Below are positions 15,976-23,112 of a stretch of 46,359 bases of DNA, piece by piece (position 1 is the first letter of the stretch; each line of letters opens with the position of its first letter). The notes under the pieces were generated by a model, which was not told where the DNA came from, made no database searches, and saw only the letters and a program-made list of their open reading frames with translations. The DNA comes from Bacteroidales bacterium. GTDB lineage: Bacteria; Bacteroidota; Bacteroidia; Bacteroidales; UBA7960. The stretch is taken from NCBI GenBank assembly GCA_003559855.1, contig PWJZ01000019.1:1-46359 (forward strand), written 5' to 3'. Made by a program: the position numbers and the translations under genes.

Positions 15976-17685
15976 ATGTTTGTGATGCCCAGGTCTTTTT
16001 TTTTATTTGTGTTGGGAATTTGTTGTCAGCTTCATGCTCAGAATGACTTTAAACCAATTAAATATTGGGTTACTTTTACAGATAAAAAGTATAATGATTA
16101 TTCCCTTGATAACCCGGAAGAATTTCTTACTGACAGGGCACTTTTAAGAAGGATAAATCAAAATATACCTTTGGATTCTACCGATTTGCCGGTCAGTCAA
16201 TTGTATATTGACAGCTTGCTTGCCGATACGGCTGTTAATGTAATTTATACAAGCAGATGGTTTAATGCGGCACTCGCCGAAATTCCGTTGCAGGAATCCG
16301 TTGAAAAGATCAAAAATATGAGTTTCGTTGAAGATCTGTTATATGTAAAGCCTGAAATTGACGAAACCCACCGCTCAATAATATTTGCTTCACCAAAAAC
16401 GGTTGATAATTTTTTGTTTGGCGGTTGTTCGTTTTTAGATTTTCATTCTTTTAACGCCGTTACTGATGATTGTCGAAAACAGGTTTACGGTTTTACTTAT
16501 GATCAGGTTAATCTTATAAACGGTATCCCTTTGCACGAGAAGGGATATGATGGTGAGGGAATGCTGATTGCTTTAATGGATGCAGGTTATACCAATGTTG
16601 ATTCGATAGATGCCTTTTCGCATCTTTGGTATAATGGTCAGATAGCGGGCTGGCGGGATTTTGTGGATCCCAAAGATGATATTTTCAAGGTACATTCGCA
16701 TGGCACATTGGTATTGTCAGTTATGGCGGCTTCAGTTCCGTTTCAGTTTTATGGTGTCGCTCAGGGGGCGAATTATATTTTATTAAGGTCGGAAGATGCT
16801 GCAAGCGAATTTCTGATAGAGGAATGTAACTGGATAGCCGCTGCCGAATATGCAGACAGCCTTGGAGCAGATATTTTAAATACATCGCTGGGTTATACCG
16901 TCTTTGACGATCCTGTACAGAATCATACGTACGAAGATATGGACGGGCAAACAACATTGATCTCCAGGGCAGCTAATTACGCTTTTGAAAAAGGAATGCT
17001 TGTTGTCAACAGCGCAGGTAATTATGCACTTCAGGACTGGATGTATATCAGTGCACCGGCCGACAGCAGGGGCGGCATTGCGGTAGGTGCAGTAAATACC
17101 GAAGGCGAAAGGGCATCATTCAGCTCCGTTGGACCGTCGTTTGATAACAGAATAAAACCGGATGTTATGGCAGTAGGCAGAAACAATACGGTAATTAATG
17201 CTAACGGCGAAATTATAACTGCCAGCGGCACCTCTTTCTCATCACCCATGATAGCAGGTATGGCAGCATGCCTCTGGCAAGCCCATCCAAACCGACCTGT
17301 CGGAGAAATAAAAAGAGCAATAATTAAAAGCAGCCATAAAATATTTAACCCCGATACTCTGTATGGCCACGGAATACCTGATTTTTATAAAGCATATAAT
17401 CTGCTTAAAGATGATCTCAAAACAGAGCCGTTTGTGAAAATATTTCCGAATCCTTTTTATGACAACTTCAGACTCAGCCTCTATTTTGAAAGACAAAGCA
17501 GGGTGAAAATCCAGCTTATCAACACCAAAGGTCAGATACTTATGAGCAACATCTACCATGTAACGGAAGGATATAATACATTTTATCCCTTCATGAATCT
17601 GAATGTCATAAATTCGGGAATATACCTGTTGCGGATAAAATCGGACAAGTACATTCATACAACCCGTATTGTAAAAGCCGGATGA
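15976..17685 (+). CDS. Secreted subtilisin-like serine protease (S8) with T9SS sorting domain
   Basis: A 569-residue exported protease. The signal peptide covers about residues 5-20 (SFFLFVLGICCQLHAQ). A propeptide-like region (about 25-140) precedes the S8 catalytic domain. The catalytic triad is D202 in LIALMDAGYTN, H242 in VHSHGTLVL and S420 in ASGTSFSSPMIAG, with the oxyanion asparagine in VVNSAGN. From about residue 480 comes a type IX secretion C-terminal domain (KIFPNPFYDNFRLSL through GIYLLRIKSDKYIHTTRIVKAG). It should therefore cross the outer membrane by T9SS and be surface-attached or released. MPRSFF at 15985 is an alternative start. Its substrate is unknown. Confidence 0.93.
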   Translation: MFVMPRSFFLFVLGICCQLHAQNDFKPIKYWVTFTDKKYNDYSLDNPEEFLTDRALLRRINQNIPLDSTDLPVSQLYIDSLLADTAVNVIYTSRWFNAALAEIPLQESVEKIKNMSFVEDLLYVKPEIDETHRSIIFASPKTVDNFLFGGCSFLDFHSFNAVTDDCRKQVYGFTYDQVNLINGIPLHEKGYDGEGMLIALMDAGYTNVDSIDAFSHLWYNGQIAGWRDFVDPKDDIFKVHSHGTLVLSVMAASVPFQFYGVAQGANYILLRSEDAASEFLIEECNWIAAAEYADSLGADILNTSLGYTVFDDPVQNHTYEDMDGQTTLISRAANYAFEKGMLVVNSAGNYALQDWMYISAPADSRGGIAVGAVNTEGERASFSSVGPSFDNRIKPDVMAVGRNNTVINANGEIITASGTSFSSPMIAGMAACLWQAHPNRPVGEIKRAIIKSSHKIFNPDTLYGHGIPDFYKAYNLLKDDLKTEPFVKIFPNPFYDNFRLSLYFERQSRVKIQLINTKGQILMSNIYHVTEGYNTFYPFMNLNVINSGIYLLRIKSDKYIHTTRIVKAG

Positions 17686-17812
17686 TAAAAGAAACAAAGC
17701 ATAAATCTTCCTGTCAATACCTGGTTATCCGGTGTCAATCTTACACTCTGTTATTGAAAGTGTTAAAATAGAACAATCCGAAAATAACAATTACGGGTTA
17801 GGATAAAAATTA

Positions 17813-17820
17813 TACTTTTG
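17813..17820 (+). promoter_or_regulatory. Bacteroidota -7 promoter element for ftsE
   Basis: TACTTTTG matches TAnnTTTG, 22 bases before the ATG at 17842, giving a leader of about 15 bases. Confidence 0.55.
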
Positions 17821-17841
17821 CAGAAATATCACAAATAAAAT

Positions 17842-18558
17842 ATGCCTTTAGACACTATTATTCAGTTGGACAGGGTTTCGGTTTTTCAAAAGGACACATT
17901 GGTATTATCGGATGTTACCCTTGAGATTGACCGGGGTGAGTTTTGTTATATCATTGGCAAGACAGGCACGGGTAAAAGCAGCTTGCTGAAAATATTATAT
18001 GCTGATTTACCTTTGGTTGACGGCTATGCAAAGGTAGCCGGTATTGAACTTGCCAATATCAGATCACGAATAATACCTTACCTGAGGCGTAAGATTGGTA
18101 TAGTATTTCAGGATTTCCAGCTTTTGAGCGACCGTTCGGTTCGTGATAATCTTATATTTGTTATGAAAGCCACCGGTTGGCGTGATAAGGTTGCCATGGA
18201 AGAACGTATGGAAGATGTTCTTGAAAAAGTGGGGTTACGTACAAAAGGTTTTAAAATGCCTCATCAGCTTTCGGGCGGCGAGCAGCAGCGTGTGGTCATT
18301 GCAAGGTCTCTTGTAAATGACCCTGATATCATACTTGCCGATGAACCTACCGGTAACCTCGACCCCGACACAAGCGAAGGAATTATCGAACTGCTCGTTG
18401 AAATAAGCAAAACAGGAAGAGCCGTACTTATGGCTACACACGATTATACACTTATTCAAAAATACCTCGCACGGGTTTTTAAATGTGAGGACGGAAAAGT
18501 AGAAGATCTCAATCCCGAACACCGAATCAGGCATCAAAATCAAAAAACAGAGATTTGA
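17842..18558 (+). CDS. ftsE: FtsE-like cell division ABC ATPase
   Basis: A 238-residue ABC ATPase. FtsE pairs with the membrane protein FtsX at the division site to control peptidoglycan hydrolases. Walker A is GKTGTGKSS (about 39-47), the Q-loop is IVFQDFQLL (about 91-99), the signature is LSGGEQQRVVIARSL (about 145-159), Walker B is IILADEPTGNLD (about 166-177), and the H-loop is LMATHDY. The DFQLLSDRSVRDN stretch and the short length are typical of FtsE rather than LolD or MacB. ftsX is not adjacent, which is common in Bacteroidota. Its last 32 bases overlap the convergent glycosyltransferase gene. Confidence 0.85.
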   Translation: MPLDTIIQLDRVSVFQKDTLVLSDVTLEIDRGEFCYIIGKTGTGKSSLLKILYADLPLVDGYAKVAGIELANIRSRIIPYLRRKIGIVFQDFQLLSDRSVRDNLIFVMKATGWRDKVAMEERMEDVLEKVGLRTKGFKMPHQLSGGEQQRVVIARSLVNDPDIILADEPTGNLDPDTSEGIIELLVEISKTGRAVLMATHDYTLIQKYLARVFKCEDGKVEDLNPEHRIRHQNQKTEI

Positions 18559-19642
18559 GGCTTGACGATTCCCGCTCCCAGCAAAGCTCACGCTTAGCCA
18601 AACGAGCATTGGCTCTCCAGCCTGACAACAAGTAATCATCACTCAATATCTTTTCAAACAATTTTGCAAGTTTCTCAGGATCTTGTTCATCAGTACATAT
18701 TCCGGTGTTGTATCTTTCGACTATATTTTTTATTTCGGGAAAATCTGAAGCAACAACCGGTATTTCAGCGTGTATGTAATCAAAAAGCTTGTTTGGCAAA
18801 GAATAATAGTAGTTAAGCCCTGAATTTTCTTCAAGGACTATTCCGATATCGGCTCTTTTTGTATAATGGGGAAGATCATCGGCAAAAACACGTCCGGTGA
18901 AATGTATCTTATGATTAAGACGGCTCTCAGAAACCATTCTTTCAAGTTCATGTCTTATATCACCATCACCAACGATCAAAAAAAAGGCAGAATCGAGAAA
19001 CCGCATGACATTTATCATTTTTTCCAGCCCTCTTGCCTTGTTCAGATGACCCTGATAAATTAATACTTTTTTGTTTTTAAAATCGGGAAGCGATATTTTT
19101 TCAACTTGTGTCGATTCATCCTTTAATAGCGGAACGTTTCTTATAACATGCATTTCTATGCCATATTTATGCTTATAGGCGCTTGCTATTGAATCACAAA
19201 CAGTATAGGAAGTTTTTATCCGGGGAAGTATGAATCTCTCAATTGACAGCCAAAATTTTCTTACAAAAGGCCTGTCAATTAATTCCGGCACTTCGGTAAA
19301 ATATTCATGACTGTCGTAAATCAGCCCGGCTTTCTTGAATTTTGATGCCAGATAATTAGCCGGCAGGGTATCCAGATCATTCGCAAGTAGTATATCAACA
19401 TTATTGAAAATAAGGTAGAAGAATAATCGTATATTGAATGTGGCATAGAAAAAAAACCCTTTTTCAAATGGCAGTGAAAACCGTTTGGTTTTAAAAGGAA
19501 ATTTTTGCAGGGGCAGACTTTTGCTGTGTTTTCTTCCGGCAATCGTCACATCCAAACCTTCTTTGACTAATGTGCCGGCAACCCTGATAACTCTGCGGTC
19601 GGTCACGATATCGTTGGTTACCGAAATTATGACTCGCTTCAT
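18527..19642 (-). CDS. Family 4 (group 1) glycosyltransferase
   Basis: A 371-residue GT-B-fold enzyme for surface polysaccharide or glycolipid synthesis. The N-terminal domain begins RVIISVTNDIVTDRRVIRVAGTL split over about 3-25, and a GLIYDSHEYFTEVPEL segment (about 104-119) is common in this subgroup. The C-terminal nucleotide-sugar domain has VLIYQGHLNKARGLEKMI (about 193-210), FFLIVGDGD, and the ENSGLNYYYSLPNKLFDYIHAEIPV region (about 276-300), where the family's E(x7)E motif sits. There is no signal or membrane helix, so it works in the cytoplasm. The tail overlaps ftsE tail-to-tail. Sugar and acceptor are unknown. Confidence 0.88.
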   Translation of the reverse strand: MKRVIISVTNDIVTDRRVIRVAGTLVKEGLDVTIAGRKHSKSLPLQKFPFKTKRFSLPFEKGFFFYATFNIRLFFYLIFNNVDILLANDLDTLPANYLASKFKKAGLIYDSHEYFTEVPELIDRPFVRKFWLSIERFILPRIKTSYTVCDSIASAYKHKYGIEMHVIRNVPLLKDESTQVEKISLPDFKNKKVLIYQGHLNKARGLEKMINVMRFLDSAFFLIVGDGDIRHELERMVSESRLNHKIHFTGRVFADDLPHYTKRADIGIVLEENSGLNYYYSLPNKLFDYIHAEIPVVASDFPEIKNIVERYNTGICTDEQDPEKLAKLFEKILSDDYLLSGWRANARLAKRELCWERESSSLKSLFFDFDA

Positions 19643-19842
19643 TTGTTTTTAATTAAGAAGTTACTTTACAAAAGGCTTCGTCTTGACAATACCAATAAAT
19701 TACAGAATCCGGGCTTCCTGCCTTTCACCCTGTTTTCAATGTTTGCTTAACCCGAACTCTTTTTGGTAAAAGACCTTCCACGCTGACATTGGCAGGATAT
19801 GTCAGCACGTCTGGCTCTTGCCTGCCCCTTCAAAGTTAATCA

Positions 19843-21309
19843 TTAGACCGGAATATCTTTATTTTTTTTATTGTTCGATCTTGAGATCCTTATGTTCAAA
19901 TATGCGAAAATGATAGACATAAAAGGGCTTATAATATTAAAGAAGCTATAAGGCAAAAATATCAGGGTAGGCACACCAAGGACGGAAGATTGGGTTGCGC
20001 CGCATGTATTCCATGGCACGAGCACGGATGTGACCGTGCCGCCGTCTTCCAGGGTGCGGCTAAGGTTTTGGGGTGTCAGACCTCTTTTTTTATATGTGCT
20101 TGCGAACATCCTGCCCGGCACGACGATACTCAGATATTGATCGCTGGCTGTCAGATTGAAGAAAATGCATGTAAAAGCTGTTGATGTAACCAGTGAGCCG
20201 GTTGAGTGTGCCAGCTTGATAATTGATTCGGTGATCCTTTTCAGCAGTCCGCTTGATTCCATGACGCCTCCAAATATCATAGCTGAAATTATCAGCCACA
20301 CCGTGTTGAGCATACCGCGCATGCCGCCGGTTTGCAAAAGGCTGTTGACCATGGCATGATCGGTTGTAACGCTGATATCGGTATACATCGCTTTCATTAC
20401 TGCAATATAAGACGCCAAAGAAAAATTGTCCGTGATACCGCTTACATGTTCAATGATGTGTGGTTGAAAAATGATCGCAAATATTCCTCCCAGCAATGTG
20501 CCGGCAAGAAGGGCAGGCAGGGCGGGAATCTTCTGAGTTATTGCAAATATTACAAAGGCAGGTACTATAAACAACCACGGTGTTATGTTAAATGTAGCAC
20601 GGATGGCTTCAAGCACAGGGGCAATATCTCCCGGAACGGTATCAGCACCACGGTTCAGACCCATTATTGAAAAAATTACCAGGGTTATCGTTATACTCGG
20701 TACAGTAGTCCATGCCAAATAACGGATGTGAGTGAAAAGATCGGTACCTGCCATAGCCGGTGCAAGATTTGTAGTATCTGATAACGGCGACATCTTATCG
20801 CCAAAATAAGCACCCGAAATGATTGCCCCGCCAACCATGCCGACCGGAACACCCAATGCTTTGCCGATTCCCAGCAATGCAACTCCCAAAGTGGCTACCG
20901 TCGACCAGCTGCTGCCTGTAACCAACGATACTATGGAACTAACAATGCAGGCAGCAACAAGAAATATTGTCGGATTAAGAACCTGAAGCCCGTAATATAT
21001 CATTGCCGGTACTATACCGCTCAGCAACCAGGTACCCGCTAATGAACCTATGAGTAAAAGAATAAGTATTGCAGGCATTGCATTGCTGATACTTTTTACT
21101 ATCCCTTTTTGTAATTGTACCCAGCCCATACCTAAACGCAGGGCAATAATGCCTGCAACCGTTGCCGAAAGTATGAGCACAATCTGATTTGAGCCCTCCA
21201 GCGAATCCTCACCGAAAATATAAACATTGACAGATATCAGGATTGTTAGAAATATAACAGGAATAACAGCTTCAGTAAAGGTTGGCTGTCGGATCTTTTT
21301 TGAGCTCAT
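19843..21309 (-). CDS. nhaC: Na+/H+ antiporter, NhaC family
   Basis: A 488-residue inner-membrane protein with about 11-12 membrane segments, predicted to exchange Na+ for H+ and support pH and sodium homeostasis. Typical NhaC stretches include SLVTGSSWSTVATLG (about 129-143), GAIISGAYFGDKMSPLSDTTNLA (about 161-183), conserved in NhaC and related malate/lactate antiporters, and the late region VPWNTCGATQSSVLGV (about 437-452). The N-terminus is short and polar before the first helix. It is monocistronic on the minus strand, with no neighbours that suggest a special substrate. A malate-Na+/lactate antiporter (MleN type) is the main alternative. Confidence 0.9.
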   Translation of the reverse strand: MSSKKIRQPTFTEAVIPVIFLTILISVNVYIFGEDSLEGSNQIVLILSATVAGIIALRLGMGWVQLQKGIVKSISNAMPAILILLLIGSLAGTWLLSGIVPAMIYYGLQVLNPTIFLVAACIVSSIVSLVTGSSWSTVATLGVALLGIGKALGVPVGMVGGAIISGAYFGDKMSPLSDTTNLAPAMAGTDLFTHIRYLAWTTVPSITITLVIFSIMGLNRGADTVPGDIAPVLEAIRATFNITPWLFIVPAFVIFAITQKIPALPALLAGTLLGGIFAIIFQPHIIEHVSGITDNFSLASYIAVMKAMYTDISVTTDHAMVNSLLQTGGMRGMLNTVWLIISAMIFGGVMESSGLLKRITESIIKLAHSTGSLVTSTAFTCIFFNLTASDQYLSIVVPGRMFASTYKKRGLTPQNLSRTLEDGGTVTSVLVPWNTCGATQSSVLGVPTLIFLPYSFFNIISPFMSIIFAYLNIRISRSNNKKNKDIPV

Positions 21310-21389
21310 CTTTTGCTTTTAGACTGTTTTTCTCAAATTAAAAGCATAAAAATATGGCTTTTTTTTGTAAAGGCAATAATATTATTTCT

Positions 21390-21520
21390 AACCGGAAGCT
21401 TCCAGTTCCTCTCGGAAGCTGGAAATTTTTTAAAGTCCTGAGGAACCGGAAGCTCCCGTAAAAGACTTCCGGCTTCCGGCTTAGCACTCTTAAATCTTCA
21501 AACTCCTGGCTTCCGGAATA
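21390..21520. repeat. Cluster of CCGGAAGC / GCTTCCGG repeats
   Basis: Within the 21310-21724 gap, the 8-mer CCGGAAGC or its complement occurs at least five times in about 130 bases in both orientations, with CTTCCAG/CTGGAA arms between them, so several alternative hairpins are possible. This is followed by the first 28-bp repeat at 21581. There is no coding sequence. Confidence 0.6.
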
Positions 21521-21580
21521 TATTGATATCTATTACCCCCGGCTTTAGTCGTGGGGTATAGAGATTACCCGCACTCTCTC

Positions 21581-21608
21581 CGGGCTTCAGCCCAAAATAA
21601 ATAAATCA
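21581..21608 (+). repeat. 28-bp direct repeat, left copy, flanking the ATPase gene
   Basis: The copy begins CGGGCTTCAGCCCAAAATAA and continues ATAAATCA. The identical 28 bases occur at 23023-23050 on the other side of the ATPase gene. The GGGCTTCAGCCC core is itself a short palindrome. Confidence 0.85.
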
Positions 21609-21705
21609 TTTCCCGAAAGATTTCCGGTTAACGAATTTTTAGTTAAAATTAAGAACTAAATCCGTAAAAATTATAATAAATAAGGATTTGAATCCTCAAA
21701 ATGAT

Positions 21706-21713
21706 TATATTTG
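21706..21713 (+). promoter_or_regulatory. Bacteroidota -7 promoter element that decides the ATPase start
   Basis: TATATTTG matches TAnnTTTG. It lies inside the first codons of the longest frame (ATG at 21701), so transcription would start near 21720 and the usable start codon is the ATG at 21725, giving a nearly leaderless mRNA. Confidence 0.55.
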
Positions 21714-21724
21714 TAAAAAAAATC

Positions 21725-22855
21725 ATGATAGAAAGAATAATTGAAAAACAGCTAAGAGAAACAATATTCAAAGGAAAAGCTATAATAGTAATTGGTCCCC
21801 GGCAAAGTGGCAAAACAACACTATTAAAAAAGATACTTGAAGACTTTAAGACTCAAACAATAATGCTTGATGGCGATGATCCGAATGTGTTAAAGTTGCT
21901 GTCACGTCCAAACACTATGCAATTAAAGCAACTTATCGGAAATAAAAAAATTGTGTTTATTGATGAAGCTCAACGAATAAAAGAGATTGGTATTACTGCA
22001 AAAATAATCGTTGACCAGTTTCCGGAAGTACAGTTAATAATGAGTGGTTCATCTTCATTCGACTTAACACAAGAAACAAATGAACCTTTAACCGGGAGAA
22101 AAAGAACTTTTTACTTATGGCCTGTTTCATGGAGTGAATGGCAAAAACATACCGGTTTTTTGGTTGCCGATCAGGATTTGGAAAACCGCCTGGTTTTAGG
22201 ATTGTATCCTGATATTTTAAATTCTGCTAATGACGCTGAAATAAACCTTAGAGAGCTTACTGACAGCTATTTATATAAAGATGTTTTGATGTTTGGAAAT
22301 ATCAAAAAGCCTGAAGAAATAAAAAAATTATTGCAGGCACTTTCTTACCAGTTAGGGAACGAAGTATCTTTAAGAGAATTAGGCGAAATGGTTGGATTAG
22401 ACCCAAAAACAATTGACCGCTATATATCTATACTAGAAAAGGCTTATGTGATTTTTAGACTAAATCCGCTAAGCAGGAATCTGCGAAACGAAATAAAAAC
22501 AAATCGCAAAATTTATTTTTATGATAATGGGATTAGAAATGCCGTTATCGGGCAAATGCAGCCATTATCCATAAGACAGGATATAGGTGTTCTTTGGGAA
22601 AATTTCATAATTACTGAACGATTAAAGTTTTTATCTAATAACAAAGTTTTTGCAAACACCTATTTTTGGCGAACTTCACAACAACAAGAAGTTGATTACA
22701 TTGAAGAAGTAAACGGGAAATTTTATGGATATGAAATTAAATGGAATCCAAAAAGAAGGCCAAAATTTCCAAAAACGTTTATTAATGCATACAATCCTAT
22801 TTTAAAAACAATAAACAGGGATAATTTTAAACAAATAATATTGAGGCCGGTCTAA
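21725..22855 (+). CDS. DUF4143-type AAA ATPase (ATP-binding protein)
   Basis: A 376-residue P-loop ATPase of the AAA_14 plus DUF4143 family, which is widespread, patchily distributed and of uncertain function. The P-loop is IGPRQSGKTTLL (about 26-37), Walker B is KIVFIDEAQRI (about 78-88), and the sensor region is LIMSGSSSFDL (about 105-115). A winged-helix-like part contains LRELGEMVGLDPKTIDRYISIL (about 211-232). The C-terminal DUF4143 part has the nuclease-like motif EVDYIEEVNGKFYGYEIKW (about 327-345), similar to a PD-(D/E)xK core. The gene lies between two copies of a 28-bp repeat, and its last codons overlap a repeat end (TTGAGGCCGGTCTAAAAAGT). This suggests gain by transfer or repeat recombination. 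Confidence 0.85.
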   Translation: MIERIIEKQLRETIFKGKAIIVIGPRQSGKTTLLKKILEDFKTQTIMLDGDDPNVLKLLSRPNTMQLKQLIGNKKIVFIDEAQRIKEIGITAKIIVDQFPEVQLIMSGSSSFDLTQETNEPLTGRKRTFYLWPVSWSEWQKHTGFLVADQDLENRLVLGLYPDILNSANDAEINLRELTDSYLYKDVLMFGNIKKPEEIKKLLQALSYQLGNEVSLRELGEMVGLDPKTIDRYISILEKAYVIFRLNPLSRNLRNEIKTNRKIYFYDNGIRNAVIGQMQPLSIRQDIGVLWENFIITERLKFLSNNKVFANTYFWRTSQQQEVDYIEEVNGKFYGYEIKWNPKRRPKFPKTFINAYNPILKTINRDNFKQIILRPV

Positions 22856-22933
22856 AAAGTCTTTATCCACAAATTCACCCTGTTGGATAATCTCATAAAA
22901 AAGAATTAGTTGAAAAAGAAAACATCCAACGGG
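22841..22933. repeat. Partial copy of the 2945-3152 repeat element
   Basis: TTGAGGCCGGTCTAAAAAGT at 22841-22860 matches the left end at 2944 with two changes. It is followed by the inverted pair CACCCTGTTGGAT (22876-22888) and ATCCAACGGG (22924-22933), also shared with the first copy. The left end includes the stop codon of the ATPase gene. The rest of the 22856-23112 gap contains the 28-bp repeat at 23023-23050 and a GGGGTTAAAACCCC palindrome just after it. Confidence 0.65.
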
Positions 22934-23022
22934 TAAACACAAATTATTCACAACAATTATTTGGTGATAAAACATAAATAGCCACCATATTTATGTGGTG
23001 TTAAAATATGCGTGTATTTTCA

Positions 23023-23050
23023 CGGGCTTCAGCCCAAAATAAATAAATCA
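23023..23050 (+). repeat. 28-bp direct repeat, right copy, flanking the ATPase gene
   Basis: Identical over 28 bases to 21581-21608, in the same orientation, 1.4 kb downstream across the DUF4143 ATPase gene. Confidence 0.85.
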
Positions 23051-23112
23051 ATTTTTGGGGTTAAAACCCCGTAACGTATGGTGTCAAATTTCCTATAGCA
23101 TAAATGCCATGG

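Noticed and set aside
17842-18558. ABC ATPase as a LolD or MacB-type lipoprotein/drug exporter subunit
   Set aside because: Short length, the DFQLLSDRSVRDN segment and lack of a neighbouring permease fit FtsE better, though this cannot be fully excluded.
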